A stretch of DNA of 64,000 nucleotides from an uncultured Phascolarctobacterium sp. (GCF_937920985.1 NZ_CALDXR010000032.1:1-64000), one strand, 5' to 3'; positions 37,095 through 45,900 are shown, counted from the stretch's first letter. A program made the numbers and translations. Notes: generated by a model from the letters alone, not told the origin.

Positions 37095-37282
37095 AAGTTC
37101 TTCAAAACCGCAAGTAAGCTTATGCCTCCGGCTCATTTACCTGCGGACAATTAAATAAGCAGTATATCCTGCAGATGCATCTTTTCTGCAGAAGCTTAAG
37201 CAAGGCCATTTATTTTTATCTGGTACATTCTAAGAGTAGTACAAACTGACGATTTTTTATCGTCAGGGTACTGCTCTTTTTT
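37095..37282 (+). ncRNA. Candidate small RNA, about 185 nt
   Basis: The transcript from the promoter at 37060 meets no plausible gene. It folds as a CCGCA/TGCGG hairpin with an inner GTAA/TTAC pairing (37108-37146), then a perfect CTGCAGA/TCTGCAG hairpin (37169-37191). It ends in a two-tier terminator (37232-37282: AAGAGTAGTAC with GTACTGCTCTT, and CTGACGAT with ATCGTCAG, then six T). I could not match it to 6S, SRP or tmRNA. It diverges from rnj and borders the accessory region. Confidence 0.55.
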
Positions 37283-37437
37283 GTTTTTCAGGCGCTTTGC
37301 AACTGCTTATGTATTTTTTACTTTATCTGTGTTAAAAGGTTATCGCTGAGCTTATAAATTTATCTCTCGCTTATGTAGAGAAACTGAAGGAAGATCAAAC
37401 TGAGCAGTCCTGCAAATAATCTTGTCGCTGTTATGAA

Positions 37438-37476
37438 AAAGGCGTTCTACCGCAGTTGGGTAGAACGCTTTTATTC
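37438..37476. terminator. Bidirectional terminator
   Basis: GGCGTTCTACC pairs with GGGTAGAACGC. T runs follow in both orientations (TTTT on plus, TTTTT on minus). It probably ends the minus-strand transcript carrying the small membrane peptide. The sequence between 37283 and 37437 shows no gene. Confidence 0.75.
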
Positions 37477-37563
37477 TTTTATGTTCGCCGTGAGCTTCAC
37501 TTCTTCTTGCGGTCAAAATTATAAAGCCCATATAATCCGCCAGTGATTAAATTAAGAAAGCTA

Positions 37564-37728
37564 TTAGCATAGAGGCCAATTAGTGTCTTTCTCTCGCTTC
37601 CACGTAATTATACAAAAGAACGGACCTATAATGTAGCTGCTTTTTTGCCAGTATGGATCAAAAAACATGACAACAAACATAAAGAGGTAGATACATCCTA
37701 AAAATTTAGCATATTTTTTACGCGTCAT
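37564..37728 (-). CDS. 54-residue small membrane protein
   Basis: A short reading frame, MTRKKYAKFLGCIYLFMFVV onward, with the strong ribosome site GAAGGAG eight bases before the ATG and a stop at 37564. Two hydrophobic stretches (about 8-23 and 32-42) flank a short DPYWQKSS turn, and the C-terminus is charged (WKREKDTNW). It begins just after the stop of a repressor-gene fragment and is followed by a terminator. It could be a small toxin, a membrane anchor or a phage-derived peptide. I see no family match. Confidence 0.55.
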   Translation of the reverse strand: MTRKKYAKFLGCIYLFMFVVMFFDPYWQKSSYIIGPFFCIITWKREKDTNWPLC

Positions 37729-37739
37729 AAAACTACTCC

Positions 37740-37800
37740 TTCAAATCGTCAATTTCTTCCTTACCTTCAGGCTCCAGCTGGCAGTATTTATTTCTTTATG
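37740..37800 (-). pseudogene. Duplicated 3' end of the XRE repressor gene
   Basis: This 60-bp segment is about 80 percent identical to 38866-38925, inside the repressor gene's 3' region. The first 22 bases are identical. It reads KYCQLEPEGKEEIDDLKE then a stop, against KKYRQLPPDGKEEIDDLID in the intact gene. The rest of a second repressor copy is absent and the fragment abuts the end of rhuM, so rhuM is bracketed by homologous repressor 3' sequences. Confidence 0.7.
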
Positions 37801-38777
37801 TTTTTGGTTTCCTGCTCCAATTCCAACAGGTCAAACTCATCGGCTTGCGCTGCCTCGAATGCTTTGCGACGTGCATCAAATTCTTCGTAAATTTTACGGG
37901 CGTGTATCTGGGCTTGTTCCATGGTGACTTTTCCGTGAGATTGAAGCACGGGGACGCCATGATCTAAAAGCAGTTTATCTACACTGGCGCGCCAGAAGTC
38001 AAGCGTTAAGTCTTTACGCATTTTTACATGCAATTCAGCACTTTCAAGGAAGATAGTTACTAAACGGTTAAGAACATCTATTTCGTCAGATGTGAGGTAA
38101 TTTTTGGCGACTATAACATCAGCTTTGCGTACGATTGAACCACTCCATGAGGTCAAGGCCATATTGGGAGCATCTGCATTTGCACGTGTAGCTATAATTT
38201 CAGCAGCAGTTTTTCTTGTGACGCCAAAAAGCAGTTTGTTTTGTGTGTCTGCAAAGAATAAGTTCGTTGCTTTTTCGGTAACCTTGTAGTCGCTGGATAG
38301 AGCGAATAAGTCACGCAGCTTCTGATAAAAACGTTTTTCGCTGGCGCGAATGTCGCGAATCTGTTCCAGCAATTCGTCGAAATAATCCGGACGGCCATCC
38401 GGGTTTTTCAGGCGGTCCTTGTCAATGATAAAGCCTTTCTGCAGATATTCCTTTAAGGTATTGTTTGCCCATTGGCGGAATTGCGTGCCACGTGGGGAGC
38501 GAACACGGAAACCAACAGCAAGGATAACGTCAAGACTATAATATGAAACAAGATAATTTTTCCCATCTGCTGCAGTTGTTCGGATTTTCCGAACAACTGA
38601 ATTTTCATCTAATTCGTCTTCAGAAAAGATATTTTTTATATGCTCGCTAATACTGGATTTACTGCTGTTAAATAAATCAACCATCTGCGCCTGCGTTAAC
38701 CATACAGTGCCGTTATCGGCGTAAAGTTTAATTTCAGCTTTGCCATCTGCAGTGTTGTAAATAATAATGTCTGCCAT
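37788..38777 (-). CDS. rhuM: RhuM-family protein
   Basis: A 329-residue member of the RhuM family (PF13310), first noted in a Salmonella pathogenicity island and widespread in phage and accessory DNA. The N-terminal part shows the typical NTADGKAEIKLYADNGTVWLTQ, IKNIFSEDELDE, YYSLDVILAVGFRVRSPRGTQFRQWA and LKEYLQKGF segments. The second half is helical with charged residues. The ATG at 38777 has GAGGAATG upstream; a TTG seven codons earlier is less likely. It lies 27 bp downstream of a repressor gene, in the same direction. Its biochemical role is unknown. Confidence 0.85.
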   Translation of the reverse strand: MADIIIYNTADGKAEIKLYADNGTVWLTQAQMVDLFNSSKSSISEHIKNIFSEDELDENSVVRKIRTTAADGKNYLVSYYSLDVILAVGFRVRSPRGTQFRQWANNTLKEYLQKGFIIDKDRLKNPDGRPDYFDELLEQIRDIRASEKRFYQKLRDLFALSSDYKVTEKATNLFFADTQNKLLFGVTRKTAAEIIATRANADAPNMALTSWSGSIVRKADVIVAKNYLTSDEIDVLNRLVTIFLESAELHVKMRKDLTLDFWRASVDKLLLDHGVPVLQSHGKVTMEQAQIHARKIYEEFDARRKAFEAAQADEFDLLELEQETKNIKK

Positions 38778-38804
38778 GTATTCATTCCTCACTTTCAAAA
38801 TCTA

Positions 38805-39170
38805 TTATCCTAAACTCTCCACGTCTTCTTCCGCCTTGCGTTGGAGCTTGGCCAGCTTAACATCAATCAAATCGTCAATTTCTTCCTTGCCGTCAGGAGG
38901 CAGCTGGCGGTATTTTTTTATGTATGTTTCTTCTTGCTGGGTGAGGGAGAGAGATGGTGGCGTGGGAGCGTCTTCCCAGCCCATAAGGTAAGCAGGTTTT
39001 ACTCCTAGAGCTTTAGCAAAAGCAACTATTTTTGATTGGGTTATATCGTTTTCACCAGATTCTATCTTTGCTATTGTAGAACGTAATTTATAACCTAATC
39101 TTTTTGCGAGCTCTTCTTGAGACATATTTAATTCTTCTCGCCTTGCTCTGATTCTATCGTACAATGTCAT
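38805..39170 (-). CDS. XRE/CI-like phage-type repressor
   Basis: A 121-residue regulator. Residues about 5-65 form a Cro/CI helix-turn-helix: RIRARREELNMSQEELAKRL, then YKLRSTIAKIESGENDITQ, and FAKALGVKPAYLMGW, the YLMGW motif being typical of phage repressors. The tail is short and charged with no LexA-like peptidase domain, so it is not self-cleaving. The ATG at 39170 follows GGAGAG. It is divergent from a Cro-like remnant across an operator region, the usual arrangement of a lysogeny switch, and is probably co-transcribed with rhuM. Confidence 0.88.
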   Translation of the reverse strand: MTLYDRIRARREELNMSQEELAKRLGYKLRSTIAKIESGENDITQSKIVAFAKALGVKPAYLMGWEDAPTPPSLSLTQQEETYIKKYRQLPPDGKEEIDDLIDVKLAKLQRKAEEDVESLG

Positions 39171-39199
39171 GAGCAACACTCTCCTGTCTTTAATATAAG

Positions 39200-39310
39200 G
39201 TTATAGCAGCATAATTGTTCCATATGATCAACAAAAAATTGCCTAATAAGCAAAAATGTTGATAAAAAAGAACGAAGAGATTATAACGAATCTGTGATTA
39301 AAAATCAACA
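39200..39310. promoter_or_regulatory. Divergent phage-type switch region with three operator half-sites
   Basis: ATCAACA occurs at 39227-39233 and 39304-39310 and its inverse TGTTGAT at 39257-39263. A plus-strand promoter TTGATA-17-TATAAC (39259-39287) overlaps the middle site and points to the Cro-like remnant. On the minus strand TGCTATAAC (39200-39208) is an extended -10 for the repressor. The layout is that of a CI/Cro control region. Confidence 0.65.
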
Positions 39311-39323
39311 AAAGAGGTGACAA

Positions 39324-39557
39324 ATAATCACGGGCAGTATTACATGTGAATTAGCCGTCACTAAAGCGAGAATATCGAAAGGAGCTATAGCGAATGCTCT
39401 TGGGATATCTCGCATGAGTTTAACGCGAAAAATCAACAATGTTACTGAATTTAAAGCCAGCGAAATTTCGCTGCTTAAAACTATTTTGCATCTTGATGAC
39501 AAAGAGCGCGGTTTGAGTACCATCAGAAATTACATCACTCTCAAACAGCTGCTTTGA
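39324..39557 (+). pseudogene. Cro-like helix-turn-helix gene overrun by the CRISPR array
   Basis: After the ribosome site AGAGGTG an open frame encodes TCELAVTKARISKGAIANA, then LGISRMSLTRKINNVTEF and KASEISLLKTILHLDDKER. This is a standard small phage Cro-type HTH ending where family members read 'EERD-IFF'. At exactly that point (39511) the first CRISPR repeat begins and the frame continues through it to TGA at 39557. No ATG, GTG or TTG lies at the expected start; ATA (39324) is in the start position. Both ends are therefore damaged. Confidence 0.7.
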
Positions 39558-40998
39558 ATTTATTGATAGTACCCATGTTTGAGTACCATCAGAAATTACA
39601 TCACTCTCAAACTAGTGCGACTACTAGCAGACTACAACATAAGTTTGAGTACCATCAGAAATTACATCACTCTCAAACTCTAGTAATTCTTCAAACATAT
39701 TATCACCTGTTTGAGTACCATCAGAAATTACATCACTCTCAAACTTTTGATAACGAAAATGCCGTTCTCGTGCTGTTTGAGTACCATCAGAAATTACATC
39801 ACTCTCAAACTTTCAAGCAACTTCTCCTTTAACCCCAATGGTTTGAGTACCATCAGAAATTACATCACTCTCAAACCTTCTTGTTGTTCACTATCGTAAT
39901 CTTCTAGTTTGAGTACCATCAGAAATTACATCACTCTCAAACAAATTTCTGTGCTAAGTGCCAAGAATCAAGGTTTGAGTACCATCAGAAATTACATCAC
40001 TCTCAAACCTGATAGCCGCGTTGTGCATCAAGTTACTCGTTTGAGTACCATCAGAAATTACATCACTCTCAAACCTTCTAGCAGATTCGTTTGCTCTTTG
40101 AATTGTTTGAGTACCATCAGAAATTACATCACTCTCAAACCGATGATTCCCCAAGCTAATATTCGCCGCTGTTTGAGTACCATCAGAAATTACATCACTC
40201 TCAAACCGATGATTCCACAAGCCAACATCCGCCGTAGTTTGAGTACCATCAGAAATTACATCACTCTCAAACACCCTTCCGCTTGCGTGCTGACAAGCTT
40301 ATGTTTGAGTACCATCAGAAATTACATCACTCTCAAACTTTTTATAGCGCGTATCGGGAATAACTATTGTTTGAGTACCATCAGAAATTACATCACTCTC
40401 AAACTTAGCTACTATTCTAATTTTACAAATTGTAGTTTGAGTACCATCAGAAATTACATCACTCTCAAACTAGCGGTCTAATCGCACGTTTTTCAGTGAT
40501 GTTTGAGTACCATCAGAAATTACATCACTCTCAAACGAAACACCTCGCTTTAACCTAACAAGGAAAGTTTGAGTACCATCAGAAATTACATCACTCTCAA
40601 ACCTTCCTAATCCTGAAGCAGCAGCCTCAATAGTTTGAGTACCATCAGAAATTACATCACTCTCAAACAAGCTCTATAACGCTGCTAAAAAAGAATTCGT
40701 TTGAGTACCATCAGAAATTACATCACTCTCAAACGTGCTTGTGTTGTAAATGCTGATACTATTGGTTTGAGTACCATCAGAAATTACATCACTCTCAAAC
40801 CCGGTGGTTCTCCTTATAAGTTAAATATGAGTTTGAGTACCATCAGAAATTACATCACTCTCAAACTCTCTTTGATTAAGTAAATCATCTAACATAGTTT
40901 GAGTACCATCAGAAATTACATCACTCTCAAACATGCAAAGGATATTACTTACGAGCAAATTAGTTTGAGTACCATCAGAAATTACATCACTCTCAAAC
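39511..40998 (-). CRISPR. Type II-A CRISPR array, 23 repeats and 22 spacers
   Basis: Twenty-three copies of a 36-bp repeat occur every 66 bp from 39511 to 40998, all apparently identical, with 22 spacers of exactly 30 bp. On the crRNA (minus) strand the repeat begins GTTTGAGAGTGATGTAA and ends GGTACTCAAAC. The direction follows from the cas gene order, the ATTTGAG leader end on the csn2 side and the anti-repeat of the tracrRNA. The newest spacer is thus at 40933-40962 and the oldest at 39547-39576. The trailer-end repeat is not degenerate. Spacers 40141-40170 and 40207-40236 are close variants. I see no spacer matching the rest of the window. Confidence 0.98.
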
Positions 40999-41102
40999 CT
41001 CAAATTAAGAGATTGTCCACGAATGAAACTATCATCACCATAGCGTAATTTCCTCAGGTCCCTATAAAGACATTATAAATCACTCAAAATTCTTTGTCAA
41101 AA
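40999..41102 (-). promoter_or_regulatory. CRISPR leader with ATTTGAG anchor
   Basis: The 104-bp A/T-rich stretch between csn2 and the first repeat. Read towards the array it ends ATTTGAG directly against GTTTGAGAG, the leader-anchoring sequence known to direct Cas1-Cas2 integration in type II-A systems. A separate array promoter is not obvious. Confidence 0.85.
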
Positions 41103-41774
41103 TCATTTCACAACACATAAATCACCATCAACTATACAAACAACTTCTTCTGCAAGCTCCTGCTCAACACTGTTTTCCAAAAGAAGCAGATGCATTTTCC
41201 TGTAAAACGCTTCTTTATAAAAATTCTTCAGCTCATCATTTGTCAAATAAGTCTTCAAATTTACGAAAGCCAAGATCTTTACTTTTTGAAACTTGCTGCA
41301 GACATCCATAAAATATACCAGACCTTCCAGAAAATTTTCCTCCCCGTCTTCAAATTCCAACTCTAATGCTTTAAATAAGCTCTGCAGATTAAAATCGTCT
41401 TGAAACTTCAAGGCATAATCAACCTGATTAAGCAAGCCATAAGTATACTCTGCTATCTGACCTTTCACTCTACAGGTATTCAAATAATTTTCTTCATTTA
41501 TTCCCAGCTTACCAAGCTCATTATATAAGCCGGTTAATGCTTTGCGTGAATTTATCTCCAAAGCAAACGGATTTACAACAAGGCAGACATCCTTATCAAT
41601 TTTTAAAATTTTATTATTGTCAGATAAAACAAACCTACCTTCTCCACCGTCAATCTGCTTAGCAAGCTCTTGAATCATTCTTCGGAAAAGCTCCTTATGC
41701 TCCATCACTAAAACATTAACTCTGTTTTCTTGAAAAATAAGCTGCTGCTCCAACTCCGTATAAACCAGCTTCAT
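41103..41774 (-). CDS. csn2: CRISPR adaptation protein Csn2
   Basis: A 223-residue Csn2, the marker of subtype II-A and the right length for the short form. Csn2 tetramers form a ring on double-stranded DNA ends during spacer capture. The sequence opens MKLVYTELEQQLIFQENRVN and contains VCLVVNPFALEINSRKALT and LKTYLTNDELKNFYKEAFY, in the pattern of streptococcal Csn2. Its start overlaps the cas2 stop by four bases (ATGA). It is the last cas gene before the leader. Confidence 0.93.
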   Translation of the reverse strand: MKLVYTELEQQLIFQENRVNVLVMEHKELFRRMIQELAKQIDGGEGRFVLSDNNKILKIDKDVCLVVNPFALEINSRKALTGLYNELGKLGINEENYLNTCRVKGQIAEYTYGLLNQVDYALKFQDDFNLQSLFKALELEFEDGEENFLEGLVYFMDVCSKFQKVKILAFVNLKTYLTNDELKNFYKEAFYRKMHLLLLENSVEQELAEEVVCIVDGDLCVVK

Positions 41775-42091
41775 AATATTACCAATCTTTCATCACTGTT
41801 CAAAACATCATTATGCGCTTGTCCAACCAAAACCTCCATACGCGAAAACTGTCGTTCCGTAACTGTAAGCAACTGCACCAATCCTTCTTGCGGCAAATTC
41901 AGCTTGACCTTCTTGATGATTGCATCTGCAGCTATCGCGTTAAGCGCAATTTTGCAATACACAGATTCCTGCATCATCATAAACCCATTCTTTAACAGAT
42001 ACTTACGAAAAATCCTATAAGAACGCTTATTCTCAAGCGTAGTAACAGGCAAATCAAAAAGAACTAATATTCTCATAAATCTATAGCTCAT
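41771..42091 (-). CDS. cas2: CRISPR-associated protein Cas2
   Basis: A 106-residue Cas2 that bridges Cas1 dimers in the integrase complex. It begins MSYRFMRILVLFDLPVTT, closely following streptococcal type II-A Cas2, including the ferredoxin-fold aspartate D13. YRIFRKYLLKNGFMMMQESV and TVTERQFSRMEVLVG complete the fold. I keep the ATG at 42091 because homologues also begin MSYR-MR. It sits six bases after cas1. Confidence 0.95.
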   Translation of the reverse strand: MSYRFMRILVLFDLPVTTLENKRSYRIFRKYLLKNGFMMMQESVYCKIALNAIAADAIIKKVKLNLPQEGLVQLLTVTERQFSRMEVLVGQAHNDVLNSDERLVIL

Positions 42092-42097
42092 AATACA

Positions 42098-42979
42098 TCA
42101 TACAAAGCTGTTCCACTTGATTACGCTCACATCATTACTGTTCAACGCGTCAAAAACACTCTTGCAATAAAGCTTAATAGCATAATTAAGAGTAACCTGC
42201 TTTTCATTGTTTATAACATTTTTATTTAGTACTTCTAAAATCTCATGCTTCTGCTCTTTATCAAAGCAATGCAGCTTTTCTTTTACCAGCATATCATATA
42301 CCTGATAATCAACAAAAGGCCGCAGCGGCTCCATAATATCCGAGCCCAAATTGAATGCATTGAAAATATTATCATGAATCAGTCCAAGCTGTGTAAGATA
42401 ACCATTGGCAGTTATCTCCCTGTTGCATGCAGCTAATAAAACCATATAACCATAATTCAATGCTGCATTAACAGCAATATCATCCGCTCTGGTGAATCCC
42501 AATCCAAAAATAGAGTTAAAATAAACTTTTGCGGCATGCCCTTCCCGATTACTGGCATCCAAATATTGAAGCTGTGTCGCATATTCATCCAGCATAGAAG
42601 CTGTATCAAGCCCCAGTTTTTTCAACAAGGCAGATTGCATCTTAATTTTGGTATATATAATTGCAGTACCAACATCGCCTTTGGTGCTTTCGCTCCAAGC
42701 TATCTGTTGCTTTATTTTAGCACTGACATCATGCGCTCCATAATACGGAATAAGCTCAGCTGAAGGATTTCTTTTGCTGTCACAAAAAATCACCTTTATC
42801 TTTCTATCCATCATTTCCGCAAGCAAAGCCGCTGTCAACGAAACCTGCGTTGTTTCAATAAGCAGTACTGAAATTTCATCAAGATGGACCTTGGTGGTCC
42901 GCTCTCCGCGAACCACCATATAGCCCAATTGTAAATCCAGCTTTGCCCGTGTACTTATAACAATTACACGCCAGCTCAT
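42098..42979 (-). CDS. cas1: CRISPR integrase Cas1
   Basis: A 293-residue Cas1. The metal-binding residues are in place: E146 in SNREGHAAKVYF, H202 in GLIHDNIFNAFN and E217 in SDIMEPLRPFVD, equivalent to E149, H205 and E220 of the S. pyogenes protein. The N-terminal beta domain reads LGYMVVRGERTTKVHLDEI. Its start overlaps the cas9 stop by four bases (ATGA), so translation is coupled. It works with Cas2, Csn2 and Cas9 in spacer acquisition. Confidence 0.97.
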   Translation of the reverse strand: MSWRVIVISTRAKLDLQLGYMVVRGERTTKVHLDEISVLLIETTQVSLTAALLAEMMDRKIKVIFCDSKRNPSAELIPYYGAHDVSAKIKQQIAWSESTKGDVGTAIIYTKIKMQSALLKKLGLDTASMLDEYATQLQYLDASNREGHAAKVYFNSIFGLGFTRADDIAVNAALNYGYMVLLAACNREITANGYLTQLGLIHDNIFNAFNLGSDIMEPLRPFVDYQVYDMLVKEKLHCFDKEQKHEILEVLNKNVINNEKQVTLNYAIKLYCKSVFDALNSNDVSVIKWNSFV

Positions 42980-45900
42980 AGCTTCATCAAATCCACTTCC
43001 TGTTCAAAAACACCTGTCGGTGACTGGTTAATCAGAATGCATTGTTTAACATTGGAGATATTGGTATTCCATGTTACCTTTCCTACGTTCTTACCTGCTC
43101 CAAGAAGTTGTAAATCAGCTGTCGCACTTAAACACTTAAACAGATTTAAAATTTCTTTCAAAACGTGAATTTGTTTTGATACAAATAAGCCTTTAAAATT
43201 CTCTCTACGTTTTTCCAAGGTTGCAGATTGAGAAGCAGGTCTCTTTTTATACAAATTATTAGCAGACTTTGCAAGCAGTATATCATAAATCCGCATATTG
43301 TTTTCTTTACCGATTCCCCATGTCTTTTCATAAAAATCTAACCTTTTTCTTGCTTTTTGCTTTTTCTCTTCATCAGCATTCTTATCAGCAATAATCTCGT
43401 CATTGACCGCCAAATTATTCTCATATTTAAATGCCTTTTTCAAGTAAGCAATACTATATTCATCTATACATAATTGACTAGCAACATAAAATTGAAGTTG
43501 TTTTAGTTGTCTCCCAGAAATATGCATAGGAAAGCCATTTATCTTAAACAAACTATATTTTTTGATTTTAGGAATCTTAATCTCAGGCTCGCACAGCTGT
43601 ACAACATCAGTTAGATAATTTTGCACAGCTTTTTCTCCTTGTTTTGCATAAACCAAAGGGATTCCTTCTATTGATAACTGAACAGCTCCCTTTTTTCCTT
43701 CTGATTTAACTAAAGCAAAATATGCTGTAGTCAAGGAATCATACCCGCCATACTTCTCTACAGATAAACCCGCTTTCAAAGGCAACTGTCCACTCTTGGC
43801 TTTAAGCGGTTGCTGTTTAAATAATTCTCCTTTGCCTTCTACCGGTTGTCTGGTAAAGAGAATATTGTTCTTAAGCATAGTCTTGGTAACAGTTGTAATC
43901 GTACCGTCTTTACCACCAATCCAAGCAATCTCACTATCACGTTTAATGCTAAATTTATAAAAAATCTCCGGTTTCAGGCTATAACGTCTGTTATCTTGAT
44001 TTTTGGTAATAAAACTTAAAGGGTTAGCGGTAAATTTCACATGATAGCAATTACCGACCACAATATTCAGATAAGCATCCTTTGCATGATGCAAATCGTT
44101 AACCTCACGGCATTTAATAAATTTAAACTGATGACGGAAATCAGATACATTGCCGGCCTTAACATATACAATCTCACTATGCTTATACGCTGTCTTTAAA
44201 ATCGTAGCAACAGCTTTTGTCGACTGTCTTGTCTCCACAAGCTGTCTGCTGATAAAGCCGGCCAGCTCTTCGTCTCTCAGCTGTGTACTGCGTGTCAGAC
44301 GTTCATATTTTCTTTCATCAATGAATCCCTTATCATACAGCAGCTTCCAGAAGCTATGCATTTTGGTGCGAATTGCTGCATCAAGCGGATAAATATCTGT
44401 TTTGGCGGCATTAACCTCCTTTTTAACAAGTACCCTGTTGCTAAGGCTGTCATCCTTTGTTTTGGAACGCGGATAGATATGATCAATGTCATACAGATTA
44501 TCATCATACAAAGAAGCCAGTTCTATTGTTTCGCCCGTATACATGCAGCGTCCCATCTGTGTATAGTAAAGATAGAGCTTATCACTGCGCAAATCATCTT
44601 CTTTTTTGGAACTCAGCTGAATTTTAAATGCGTTGAGCTCATCTGTATGAGGCATAAAATCAATGTTTTCTTCCTTGCATTGTTTATATAAGTCCTGTAA
44701 CTTTTTCAGACGGCTATCAGTACGCTTGCTTTCTTCCTTGCTTCTGGCCATCTCAATAAAAATACGCTTTGGCTCGTGGCCCGTAATTTTCTTGATTTCT
44801 TCCAATATCGTCAGCGTCTGCCAGATAGAACGCTTAACTGAAGGATAAACATAAAGCTCTTCAACGTCTTTGTATGTCAGTTTACTATTACTGTTTTGCC
44901 TGCCACTATTAAACTCTTTAATCTTACCAATAAAATCATAAGAACAATAGCTGCTCAAAAGCTCCATGAAATTTTTATTTGTATGACGCAAAGCACTGAT
45001 AATAGTGACAAGTTCACCAAAACCCTTATCCTCATAAGCAATAGCACTGCTATTCAATAACGTTGCAGACAGTCTGCCCCAATCCTTATATTTAAGCTTT
45101 TTGATAGCTTTGATTTTATCATCGGAAATCTGCGGATAAGTATTTCTGATTTTTGTTGCCAACATCTTTTTCTCGTCGCAGAATAAGGTTATCCATCTGA
45201 TAATATTCTCAATTTCATCTCTATGCAGTTGAATATAATCTTCACCGAAAATTCTTCTAAAATCATTATATGATTTCATCGAAGCATTAATCTTATCATC
45301 AATGCCTCCGATATTTTGGAAAGAAATATTTTCCTGTCTAAAAAATCTTTCTAATGTTTTCTTGGTAACCTTTGATGTCTTAGCAAGAAAAAGCTGTTTA
45401 AAGATCTTTTCCAGCACATCAACAGGCAAGCGTTCGCCGTCAACAGTAATATTGTTAATAGCATTACGCACCATAAACTCCGAATACAATAATGATTCCT
45501 TAGGAAGTACGTCTTCACCAACAAGATACGTGCATTTTGCTGTCATATTGGTTATAAACTTTTCTGCACTCTCTTCCAAATTTACAATTTCAGTAAAATT
45601 CCAAGGATAAATTTTTTCATTCTTACGTACAACCCAACATCTGCCCTGTTCTTTGGACATACGTGTACCCGCAAGCGGACCTACATAATACGGTATTCTG
45701 AACTTAACAATCTGTTCAATTTTTTCACGCACAGAAAGACCGTTATTATCAGTCTCACCTAAAAACGGTAAATAGCCCTCAGCATTATCAAGAATGCATT
45801 TTAATTCCGCTAAATGCACCTGGATGGGAATGATGCCATTATCCTTAGTTGTTTGTTTAGGAAAAGCAAATCCATTGGCAATGCGAAACAGTAAACGTTC

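Noticed and set aside
37095..37282. 6S, SRP or tmRNA identity for the candidate small RNA
   Set aside because: It lacks the 6S long bubble stem I could recognise, the SRP GGAAG-type loop, and the tmRNA CCA end.
39305..39523. Minus-strand 72-codon frame next to the array
   Set aside because: It is antisense to the Cro-like remnant and has no ribosome site; the plus-strand frame carries the recognisable HTH.
39909..40481. Long open frames across the CRISPR array on both strands
   Set aside because: They come from the 66-bp period and stop-free repeats, with no ribosome sites; peptides merely repeat the CRISPR unit.
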